From Lachnospiraceae bacterium (GTDB lineage Bacteria; Bacillota; Clostridia; Lachnospirales; Lachnospiraceae): a DNA stretch of 64,000 bases. Location: NCBI GenBank assembly GCA_024699325.1, contig JAILPS010000037.1, positions 93,075 through 157,074 of the forward strand, written 5' to 3'. Shown here one piece after another: positions 34,367 to 41,635 of the stretch; position 1 is the stretch's first letter; every line of letters starts with the position of its first letter. A program made the position numbers and the translations under genes. The notes below the pieces were generated by a model. That model saw nothing but the letters and a program-made list of their open reading frames with translations, had not been told where the DNA came from and searched no databases.

Positions 34367-34801
34367 TTAGAAGTATCCCATCTGCTCCTGCATGTAATAC
34401 AAAAGCTCATCCACCTCATAAGGTGTGATCGGACGACCAAACACTCTGATAATGTATGCTCTGTCAGCAGGCGATATAGGGTAACCTGTCTTGATATACT
34501 GAAGGATGTTGTAAATTCTCCTGTATTCGTAGATATCCCATGCAACATTCATAGCCAGACTGTACGGTGGCATTCTGAAATATGGATGCGGCATTGGTCT
34601 TGGTATAGGTCTGTATGGCATCGGTCTTGGACCTGGTCTTACAGGGCCTCTGTGACCTCTTGGACCTGCAACTGGTCCCCCCGGTCTGCCTGCGCGTCCT
34701 GGTCTTCCTGGCCTTGCGGGACCTGGCATTCCCATACCTCCTCTTGGACCGCCACCTCTTGGCGCTCCTCCTCTAGGACCTCCTGGTCTTCCCATTCCCA
34801 T
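34367..34801 (-). CDS. Gly/Pro/Arg-rich protein with a small helical C-terminus
   Basis: A 144-residue protein. About the first 75 residues are almost only Gly, Pro, Arg and Met (GRPGGPRGGAPRGG style). The remainder is a compact helical segment with many Tyr (DIYEYRRIYNILQYIKTG, ADRAYIIRVFG, YEVDELLYYM). No signal peptide or membrane helix. RGG-like repeats often bind RNA or promote condensates, but this is only an analogy. ATG 34801 has AGGAGGA upstream. It follows the DUF4428 gene, which ends in a similar tail, by 42 bases. Confidence 0.7.
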   Translation of the reverse strand: MGMGRPGGPRGGAPRGGGPRGGMGMPGPARPGRPGRAGRPGGPVAGPRGHRGPVRPGPRPMPYRPIPRPMPHPYFRMPPYSLAMNVAWDIYEYRRIYNILQYIKTGYPISPADRAYIIRVFGRPITPYEVDELLYYMQEQMGYF

Positions 34802-34843
34802 ATTTATTCCTCCTAAAATCACGTAGTATCACTTGTATTAGTA

Positions 34844-35779
34844 TTATCTTCTCGGTGCTCCGGGACCTGGTCTGTTAGGGCCTGCTCCTGTCGGTCTGTT
34901 CTGGTTAGGCGTAACAGGTCTAGGTGAATTCACAGGTCTTGTAGGCTGTGGTGTAACAGGTCTAGGTGGCTGTGGTGATGTAGGTCTAGGTGGATTAACA
35001 GGTCTAGGTGGTGTCATAGGTCTTGGTGCAGGCGCTCCAGGGTTTGCAAGCATCATTTCAAATGCTCTCATTCTGTCGCGCTGAGCATCTCTGTAGAACC
35101 TGGCCTGACGCTCCATATCCATACGTGTCACAGCGTCTATTACAAGCTGCTCAGGAATGACAAGGTTGCTTCCGTCGTAGCCCTGAGCCATCTGATCAAA
35201 CACAGTCTTCATGTTGTATAAGAGGTTCTCAAGTTCCTTGTATTTAGGATCATAAGCATCCTCCACACGGAATGTGTTAAGCTTAATTCTGACAACATTT
35301 GTCACGAAATCAACAAGATAAATGTTGATGTAGAAGTCATAGTCATAATCATACTCGCGAGGGTTATATGGAACAGTCCTGTTGTCAGGCGTGTGCGCAT
35401 ACAGCTCTCTGTGTGTCTCTTTAATCTCCATCTCGCAGCCTGTAACCTGGGAGAAATAGAGAATATCAGGATTGGAATCTGTGTAATTCTTGTAAGAAGA
35501 TATGAACCATGTGTTGTTGTATCTGTTGATGTATAATCTGTAGTTATCATAGCCTAAAACATCGGTAACCTGGAAGTGCTTAACCTCCTCGTAATTAGCC
35601 TGACGGTAAGCGATATGCTGCTGCATCTCTGCAACCGTGTATTCCTTGCGGCCCTCAAGCCATGGTGACATCTGTTCAGCACATTGCTTGCACATATTGC
35701 CGTCTGCTAGCTTGCGGTTTCCTAAGAAGCCAATCTTCTCTCCACAAATATCACAGTATTTCTTGTCAAATAATCCCAT
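34844..35779 (-). CDS. DUF4428 zinc-ribbon protein with Pro/Arg/Thr-rich tail
   Basis: A 311-residue protein. The N-terminal DUF4428 treble-clef has CDICGEKIG and CKQC (about residues 8-37). A middle part of about 170 residues with beta-strands (DNYRLYINRYNNTWFISS, YDYDFYINIYLVDF) resembles PH-like DUF4428-associated domains. A short helix, then a tail from about 250 of RPVxPPRP/TPQP repeats follow. Function unknown. GGAGGG precedes ATG 35779. It probably shares a transcript with the small ORF upstream and the GPR-rich gene downstream. Confidence 0.78.
   Translation of the reverse strand: MGLFDKKYCDICGEKIGFLGNRKLADGNMCKQCAEQMSPWLEGRKEYTVAEMQQHIAYRQANYEEVKHFQVTDVLGYDNYRLYINRYNNTWFISSYKNYTDSNPDILYFSQVTGCEMEIKETHRELYAHTPDNRTVPYNPREYDYDYDFYINIYLVDFVTNVVRIKLNTFRVEDAYDPKYKELENLLYNMKTVFDQMAQGYDGSNLVIPEQLVIDAVTRMDMERQARFYRDAQRDRMRAFEMMLANPGAPAPRPMTPPRPVNPPRPTSPQPPRPVTPQPTRPVNSPRPVTPNQNRPTGAGPNRPGPGAPRR
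34858..35030 (-). repeat. Degenerate tandem repeats coding the Pro/Arg-rich tail
   Basis: Repeated minus-strand units of the form CCACCTAGACCT and CCTGTTA, coding RPV/RPT with TP or PP between. Units are imperfect and vary in length, so slippage may change tail length. Confidence 0.6.
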
Positions 35780-35793
35780 GGGAAATCCCTCCT

Positions 35794-35904
35794 CTATTTA
35801 AAATATATCTCAAAGTCCGGAAAACTGTCAACCTTCTGAATTAATGTTACCTTGTCATGACTGCTATTTAATTTCTCAAAATAATTCTTATCAAATCTCG
35901 ACAT
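35794..35904 (-). CDS. Small ORF, 36 aa
   Basis: Short frame starting MSRFDKNYFEKL and ending DFEIYFK, too short for routine calling. AGGGGGAT lies 6-7 bases before ATG 35904, a good ribosome site. Its stop is 14 bases before the DUF4428 start, and the two read in the same direction. The composition is protein-like and soluble. It may be a small partner protein or a translated leader. Family unknown. Confidence 0.5.
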   Translation of the reverse strand: MSRFDKNYFEKLNSSHDKVTLIQKVDSFPDFEIYFK

Positions 35905-35987
35905 ATTAATCCCCCTTATCTTTGATATTCGAATTCTATCAAATAATCCCACTGTGAATAATGCCATTTTAGGCAGTAAATTATAAA

Positions 35988-36611
35988 TTACCTGATGCTG
36001 TTAATTACAAGCTTTTTTTCTACAAATTCGGCAACCATTTTCATGGTATCCTCATAACCTGTTTTGGACTTAAGCTCGTCAATATAGAAACGAACGGTTC
36101 TCGATGATATGCCAAGTTCATCTGCAATCTCCTGGCGGCTTTTGCCGTCAGCGAGAAGCCTTACAACATCGTACTCTCTAGGAGAAAATTCTGAACTCTT
36201 GCAGTATCCAATCTCTATAACAGGGCTCTCAGAAGGGTAGACATATCTGCCGTTTTTTACCTTGTCCATCACCTCTAGAATATCCATTTCGCCGTATTCC
36301 TTGTACCAGAAGCCCTCACAGTTGTATTCTCTGGCCTTCTTGATGAAGGAGTGCTCGGGCATGGATGTCACGATGATAATCTTTATGTCCGGGTAATTCT
36401 TCTTAATCTTGCCCGCCACCTCTAAACCGCTGGTGTTATCCGCTGTGCACACATCCATAAGTATCATATCTACGGACTTTCTGATGCAGTAAAGCTCTGC
36501 ATTGGCAGCGCTAGCTATTGTGGCAACAACCTGGTAATCCGGTGATGTTTGTATTCTGCTCTCAAGATAAAATTTAGACTGTCTGCTGTCGTCAACTATA
36601 AGTACTCTCAT
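35988..36611 (-). CDS. NarL/FixJ-type response regulator
   Basis: A 207-residue regulator: receiver domain (VDDSR with D7/D8, phospho-acceptor D53 in LMDVC, Thr/Ser in VTSMPE, Lys in WYKEYG) and a C-terminal LuxR helix-turn-helix (LSPREYDVVRLL-like FSPREYDVVRLLADG, SRQEIADELGISSRTV). It follows the histidine kinase gene by 8 bases and must be its partner. Targets are unknown; the nearby minus-strand small ORF/DUF4428/GPR-rich genes are candidates. Confidence 0.93.
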   Translation of the reverse strand: MRVLIVDDSRQSKFYLESRIQTSPDYQVVATIASAANAELYCIRKSVDMILMDVCTADNTSGLEVAGKIKKNYPDIKIIIVTSMPEHSFIKKAREYNCEGFWYKEYGEMDILEVMDKVKNGRYVYPSESPVIEIGYCKSSEFSPREYDVVRLLADGKSRQEIADELGISSRTVRFYIDELKSKTGYEDTMKMVAEFVEKKLVINSIR

Positions 36612-36619
36612 ATGTCCCC

Positions 36620-37912
36620 CTATTTCTTGAAATTTATAATTGTGGTAAATATCTTATCTGTCTCGAAGGAAAGAGTTCCGCCCTCTCTCACCAATCCCTC
36701 GCGAAGGTTTTTAAGTCCGCCGGATTCGTTGAAATTCTCCGGAATGGTTCCATTGTTTGTGATTCTAAGCTCTGTCCTGTCAAAATAATCATTGACATAT
36801 ATGTCCATTTCATCGGCCTGTCCGTGGCGAATGGCATTGATCAGTGTCTCTCTTAAAACCTGTCTGACTATAAATGCATGCTCGTCAAATGACTTAAAAT
36901 CGCCGTGTAACGTAACTTTCACGCCAACCTGCTCGGCAGTGTCCAGTATTTCCTTAAACTGGATGGAGTTCTCCTCAGAGGTTTCTCCGTTCATGCCGAT
37001 AAGTTTTTCAGCCAGGTTCCTCCACTGTGCGGAAATGTTTAACAGATCACTTCGGCTGCAGTTTTCTGAGTTTAAAACATTTCTGGTTGCAAGAATAGTA
37101 TTTCCAACATCGTTGTGGATACGTATCTTATGTCTTACAACCTCCTCCTCGTGGTTAATCTTTACAAGATTTTTGGACAATTCCTTCAGCTCATTTCTTA
37201 TATTCTGGAGGTTTTCGTTGTTATTTTTAACCTCTTCACTTAAATTATATAGAGATGTGACGTCGGAAACTATAATTTCTACAAAACGCTTGTTGTCCAC
37301 GCGAATTATTTTGCGGTTTATCTCCTTGACTGTGTAATCCTCCAGCATGATTTTGATACTGTTTAACGACTGCTGGTTGCTAAGCTGCTGCTCGTTTTCA
37401 ATCTGGCGAAGTCTCTCCCACACGGGGGTGATATTTAAGAGCTCACAGCCCAATACATTCCACACGAATCTGTTTGCGGCGTTGTTGGAGAGTAAAACAT
37501 CTCCCGTATCGCTTGCAAAGCATACGCCCGTTGGGAGTTTTGCGAAAGCCTCTCTTATGGAGTTTAAGGAAAACTGATGCTTCCAAATCCAGTAACCAAT
37601 AAATGCTGCAATCAAGAGATAAATTAACTCCATCCCCAAAAGTAACAGATGCAGATAAATTGGCGTGCATTCGAGATGAAGCAAAAAGCCATTTAGCTCT
37701 AAGTGCTCGTATTGTCGTCTGACTAAAAGCAGCTTTCCGATTATATCTACCGCCATTATTCCAAACAACAAAAGTGTGACGGTTAGCGCAAAGGTTTTGA
37801 AATACCAGAAAACCTCCATGAGTACTAAAATAAGCATAAGTGTGGCTATAATCATTAGTATTATGATGTATAAATTCTGAAGATAAAGAGGTATTTTGTC
37901 AAATGTTATCAT
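36620..37912 (-). CDS. Sensor histidine kinase
   Basis: A 430-residue membrane kinase. About four hydrophobic helices (residues 10-110) precede a PAS-like segment (LPTGVCFASDTGDVLLSNNAA), a coiled coil and a DHp helix with H266 in RIHNDVGNT. The HATPase domain has its N box in ETLINAIRHG and a glycine box in GGLKNLREGL. This is the NarX/LiaS-like class that pairs with LuxR-type regulators. Its start (ATGA) overlaps the preceding 7TM gene by four bases, so the two are translationally coupled. Confidence 0.92.
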   Translation of the reverse strand: MITFDKIPLYLQNLYIIILMIIATLMLILVLMEVFWYFKTFALTVTLLLFGIMAVDIIGKLLLVRRQYEHLELNGFLLHLECTPIYLHLLLLGMELIYLLIAAFIGYWIWKHQFSLNSIREAFAKLPTGVCFASDTGDVLLSNNAANRFVWNVLGCELLNITPVWERLRQIENEQQLSNQQSLNSIKIMLEDYTVKEINRKIIRVDNKRFVEIIVSDVTSLYNLSEEVKNNNENLQNIRNELKELSKNLVKINHEEEVVRHKIRIHNDVGNTILATRNVLNSENCSRSDLLNISAQWRNLAEKLIGMNGETSEENSIQFKEILDTAEQVGVKVTLHGDFKSFDEHAFIVRQVLRETLINAIRHGQADEMDIYVNDYFDRTELRITNNGTIPENFNESGGLKNLREGLVREGGTLSFETDKIFTTIINFKK

Positions 37913-39495
37913 GCCACACCTCCGCTCAAAACATCAAATACATATTTTTCTTTGTCATCTACAAGGATGTTCAGAGTAACCTTTTTCTTTTTCTGAACCA
38001 TGGAGACTGTCATGGTTTTGGCCTTAAACAGGTTGAGTTCCATAATCTTTTGCAGATAATCGTAGGCCTCCAATATGGCATCCTTAGGAAATGTACTGTC
38101 AAAATTCAAGCTGTACTGTGCATAGGTGCCGCATAGCTTCAGATTCTCAAATGTCTCATTGAAACATTTGTCTATCTCCAGGCGATCAATCTTCTCTCCG
38201 CCCTCGGCTATCATGATAAGGTTACTTCGACGCTTGAGATAAACACCTATAAGATTGATGTGAGAAATCAGACGTTTCAGCTCTTCGTCATCCTCGCAGT
38301 TTTTGGCTTCGTCAGTAAGATTTTCAATCTTTACTAACGCGCCCTCCATCTCTGTCATGAGCATGTTGTAGATTCTGTTTGTCTCTCTAAACTTCTCCTG
38401 ACGATTCCTAGCCCTAATCTCCTCCTGAATAAGTGTGTTTGCTTCATTTAACTCCTGCTCATCGCTTTTTAGCTGTTCTATCAGGTTGAACAGATCTCTT
38501 ACATCCTCCTGCCATATCAAATATCCACAGTTTATTGGATAGAGATGGTAGCGCTGTTTTCCGTTTAACAAAACCTGATCAACCTTAAGGGCTTTAAGCT
38601 CCTCAGAATTAAGAGGAATGACACCTGATGATGCATCAAGAATATTGCCATTTACGTCTGTAATCATAGCCTTGATTGAGGTTTCGTCAAAAAACTCCTT
38701 CTGGTACTTGTTAACAGGAATCATATCAAGCTGTACACAGGTTTCCCACATCATAATAAGGGACCAGTTATATGCTATGATTAGTTCTATATATTTACTA
38801 ACGTTAGATTTTGTGTTGTAACCATAAACATATAATAGAAATAGTATCAAAAATATGAATGGCGTGAACCTTTTATATCCCTTGATACTTAACTGACATT
38901 TTGTAATTATTATGACAACAGACGCCAGCGTCAATATCCCTATATAGACAAATATAATATAATAGAGGATTTCATAGGAGTGTTCAGTATCATTAGGTTT
39001 TCCATCAAACCCAAAAGCCAGCTGATGATAGTTGTTGGTAAGAATTCCGATACATAATATGATGGCTATGGGAAGAAGCAGATACCATCTTCTGTCTATT
39101 TTGTAGGTCTCGGGCTTATGAAGGTACAAAACAGCATAAAACTCCAAAACAGGTATGGTTATCATTGGAATGTAATAACAATACCAAATCATAATCTTCC
39201 AGGGAACATCATCATTAGAGGGCAGATAGAATTTGACACTTCTGATAAATAGCCATAAACACATAAATACTATTATAAGGTTTAGAAACTTATTGATATG
39301 GTATGATTTGATGCGTTTATTGAAGGATATTCCCCATCCAACAACCATTCCAAGATAAACAAAATATACAAATGTGTCCTTGACAACACTCTGCATCGTA
39401 ATTGATCTGAAATGTTTGGATTTTAAATAGCCGCAAAAAAGTATTATACCTAATGAAATGATGGCTTTTAGCCAGTAATGTCTTTTTAACTTCAT
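37909..39495 (-). CDS. 7TM sensor-like protein with degenerate kinase region
   Basis: A 528-residue protein with about seven or eight membrane helices (residues 8-250) resembling the histidine-kinase N-terminal 7TM domain. A PAS-like stretch (MITDVNGNILDASSGVIPL), a long coiled coil (about 325-400) and a C-terminal region placed like a kinase core follow. That region has no recognisable phospho-His in the helix after the coiled coil, an N box reduced to IMELNLFKA, and no glycine-rich ATP boxes. It looks like a sensor or scaffold that has lost kinase activity. It is coupled to the intact kinase downstream by an ATGA overlap. Confidence 0.8.
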   Translation of the reverse strand: MKLKRHYWLKAIISLGIILFCGYLKSKHFRSITMQSVVKDTFVYFVYLGMVVGWGISFNKRIKSYHINKFLNLIIVFMCLWLFIRSVKFYLPSNDDVPWKIMIWYCYYIPMITIPVLEFYAVLYLHKPETYKIDRRWYLLLPIAIILCIGILTNNYHQLAFGFDGKPNDTEHSYEILYYIIFVYIGILTLASVVIIITKCQLSIKGYKRFTPFIFLILFLLYVYGYNTKSNVSKYIELIIAYNWSLIMMWETCVQLDMIPVNKYQKEFFDETSIKAMITDVNGNILDASSGVIPLNSEELKALKVDQVLLNGKQRYHLYPINCGYLIWQEDVRDLFNLIEQLKSDEQELNEANTLIQEEIRARNRQEKFRETNRIYNMLMTEMEGALVKIENLTDEAKNCEDDEELKRLISHINLIGVYLKRRSNLIMIAEGGEKIDRLEIDKCFNETFENLKLCGTYAQYSLNFDSTFPKDAILEAYDYLQKIMELNLFKAKTMTVSMVQKKKKVTLNILVDDKEKYVFDVLSGGVA

Positions 39496-39570
39496 GAACC
39501 GCCGCCCGATATATAAAATAAAACCAAATAGAATTTTATCATATTAACGTATCAAAATAAAGACTTAATA

Positions 39571-39599
39571 TTGATTATAAGACAAAAAAATGATAAGAT
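39571..39599 (+). promoter_or_regulatory. Promoter for the zinc-ribbon/TM protein
   Basis: TTGATT (39571-39576) and TAAGAT (39594-39599) with a 17-base spacer. This explains why the reading frame looks open from TTG 39571, which is therefore not the start codon. Confidence 0.55.
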
Positions 39600-39636
39600 G
39601 AGTAAAGCTGTTATACAAGATGCCGGAAGGAGTTTA

Positions 39637-40683
39637 ATGCAGCATAAACATGTATTTGACAGGGTCTACATGGAGAAACAGTCTCCCGATGGACCAACGT
39701 ATTTTGTAAAGAAGTGCAAATACTGCTCATATTCCGAGATTATTGGTGTGAAGAGTATTAAATCACCCCGCCCCACTCCCAATGAGGCGGTAAGTTGCGA
39801 CAATTTTCCCACATTCAGCGCAAATCAAAATACGACCAAAAAACAATTTTCCAAACATATTTTAAGATTAGTAATTATAGTTTCTGTGTTGTCTGCAATT
39901 ATTATTGCAGGCCTGGTTTTTGTGGGTTTTTTTAAGGGGAAACAATATGAAACTGAAGATAATAGTTATAGCGAGCAGTATTTAGAAACTACTACTCTTT
40001 CAGAGACGGTGGCTATTCTTATAGAAACTTATGTTGAGAATACACAGGATTTTACCACTGTCAAAGATAGTTATGAGGTGGAAACAGAGACAGAAACTGA
40101 AGAAGTAACTTTTGAAAGTACTGCAGATATTGTAGTTGTTAGTTCAACTGCAGTTTCTGAAACTACAATCTATGTCACGACTGAAGAAGAAACAACTGAA
40201 GCTTTGTCAACTATTGTGGAGCCGATTACAGCGCCTGTAACAACTGCGCCAGAAACCACAGCTGTTACTACTGCTCCACCATTAACAGAAACAGAGACAT
40301 ATGTTGAGACAACTATTTATGTTACTACCATAGAGCCGACGACAACTCAGACAACTTTTGAAACATTTACAGAACCACAGACAGGGCCGCAGACAGCACT
40401 ACAAACAGAACCAGAGACAGAACAACAAACTGAACCAGAGACTACAACGTTTGAGGAGACACTTAGCGCGCCTGGCGACCTGGTTGGCATGATATTTACA
40501 GGTGAGGAGGTAATTGATCTGGTAAATGAGGGGTATTCCTGTATTATTGTTACCAATATGGGGCTTAAATACTACTCTTGGGTCACTTATGAAGGCGGAA
40601 TTTCACAGTTTATAATTGCCTCCGATTCGTACACCTGCAATCTCGCAGATGACTCAGAAAGCCTTGTAATGTGCCAGTTTTAA
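39637..40683 (+). CDS. Zinc-ribbon/single-TM protein with long Thr/Glu-rich stalk
   Basis: A 348-residue protein. Cytoplasmic N-terminus with HKHVF and CKYC, a likely one-zinc ribbon. One membrane helix lies near residues 73-98 (LVIIVSVLSAIIIAGLVF). A stalk of about 170 residues dominated by Thr, Glu and Pro (ETTIYVTT occurs twice) leads to a C-terminal globular part of about 70 residues (GEEVIDLVNEGYSCII to the end). ATG 39637 is preceded by GGAAGGAG; ATG 39598 has no such site. Divergent from the two-component genes. The layout (zinc ribbon inside, stalk outside) suggests a surface or signalling protein; function unknown. Confidence 0.75.
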   Translation: MQHKHVFDRVYMEKQSPDGPTYFVKKCKYCSYSEIIGVKSIKSPRPTPNEAVSCDNFPTFSANQNTTKKQFSKHILRLVIIVSVLSAIIIAGLVFVGFFKGKQYETEDNSYSEQYLETTTLSETVAILIETYVENTQDFTTVKDSYEVETETETEEVTFESTADIVVVSSTAVSETTIYVTTEEETTEALSTIVEPITAPVTTAPETTAVTTAPPLTETETYVETTIYVTTIEPTTTQTTFETFTEPQTGPQTALQTEPETEQQTEPETTTFEETLSAPGDLVGMIFTGEEVIDLVNEGYSCIIVTNMGLKYYSWVTYEGGISQFIIASDSYTCNLADDSESLVMCQF

Positions 40684-40693
40684 GGAGGTAATA

Positions 40694-41605
40694 TTGAAAA
40701 ATAACAATTATGGAATTAACCGACAATATAAGGATAAACTATTTAAATTTATATTTGGAAATCCTGATCACAAGGAATGGACCTTAAGCCTCTATAACGC
40801 AATAAATAATACGAATTATGATAATCCTCAGGATATAATTCTGACAACTATTGAGAATGTTATTTATATGGGTATGAAAAATGATGTTTCATTTTTGCTT
40901 GATGAAACATTGAGTTTTTATGAACAACAGTCAACCTACAATCCGAATATGCCGATTAGATATCTGATATATATTGGGATGTCTTACAGCGGATACATAG
41001 AAAACAATGATGTCAGCCTGTTTACTTCAAAAACTCAGAAACTTCCAACGCCTAAATGTATATGCTTTTACAATGGCCCTGAGGATGAGCCTGATAATAT
41101 CACTTTAAAACTCAGCGACTCATTTGAACATATGGATGCAGATGTTGAAGTGACTGTCCATATGATAAATATTAATAATGGTCGCAACAAAAATCTGTTA
41201 GATGCTTGTAAACCACTGAGAGAATATGCTATATTTATAGATAAGACAAGGGCTTATCAATTACAAGGCAAAAGTTTTGAGGATGCTGTAGGAATGTCTA
41301 TAGATGCTTTACCAGCAGATTCGGTTTTGAAAAGTTTTTTGTTATCTAATAAGGCGGAGGTGACTAATATGTGTATAACAGAATATAATGCCGAACGTCA
41401 GATGGAACTATTAAGACGGGAAGAACAGCGCTATGGCCGAGAGGAAGGTCGTGTTGAAGGTCGTGCAGAAGGTCGTACAGAAGGCCGTCTCTCTCTTCTG
41501 TTTGAAGATGTAAGGGATGGAATAAGAACGCCCGAACAGGCTGCTATTAAGGCAGGAATGTCACTTGAAGATTTTAATAAGGCATATATGGATTATAAGG
41601 TTTAA
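40694..41605 (+). CDS. Rpn-type PD-(D/E)XK nuclease family protein
   Basis: A 303-residue protein of the recombination-promoting nuclease/'transposase' (Rpn, YhgA-like) group. The core has DVSFLLDETLSFYEQQSTYNP, in which Asp, Glu and Gln form the PD-(D/E)XK-type site, followed by MPIRYLIYIG. The tail carries an Arg/Glu-rich repeat (EGRVEGRAEGR) and a helical end. The start is TTG 40694, with AAGGAGG six bases before and no ATG nearby. The gene is visibly AT-richer than the housekeeping genes, which suggests transfer. Such proteins expand in gut Firmicutes and are rarely true transposases. Confidence 0.85.
   Translation: MKNNNYGINRQYKDKLFKFIFGNPDHKEWTLSLYNAINNTNYDNPQDIILTTIENVIYMGMKNDVSFLLDETLSFYEQQSTYNPNMPIRYLIYIGMSYSGYIENNDVSLFTSKTQKLPTPKCICFYNGPEDEPDNITLKLSDSFEHMDADVEVTVHMININNGRNKNLLDACKPLREYAIFIDKTRAYQLQGKSFEDAVGMSIDALPADSVLKSFLLSNKAEVTNMCITEYNAERQMELLRREEQRYGREEGRVEGRAEGRTEGRLSLLFEDVRDGIRTPEQAAIKAGMSLEDFNKAYMDYKV
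41444..41491 (+). repeat. Four tandem 12-bp repeats (EGRx)
   Basis: GAAGGTCGTGTT, GAAGGTCGTGCA, GAAGGTCGTACA and GAAGGCCGTCTC in frame, coding EGRV, EGRA, EGRT and EGRL in the Rpn-type protein. Prone to copy-number change without frameshift. Confidence 0.85.
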
Positions 41606-41634
41606 AAAACCAGCAGCACAAGCTGCTGGTTTTT
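41604..41634. terminator. Bidirectional terminator
   Basis: CCAGCAGC (41610-41617), loop ACAA, GCTGCTGG (41622-41629), with six A before and five T after. It serves the Rpn gene and the convergent GH31 gene. Confidence 0.88.
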
Positions 41635-41635
41635 C

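Noticed and set aside
34586..34816. Plus-strand frame rich in Trp and Ser
   Set aside because: Antisense of the Gly/Pro/Arg repeats, whose codons read as Trp/Ser/Thr on the other strand.
39571..39636. Upstream starts (TTG 39571, ATG 39598) for the zinc-ribbon protein
   Set aside because: TTG 39571 coincides with the -35 element; AAGGAG is placed only for ATG 39637.
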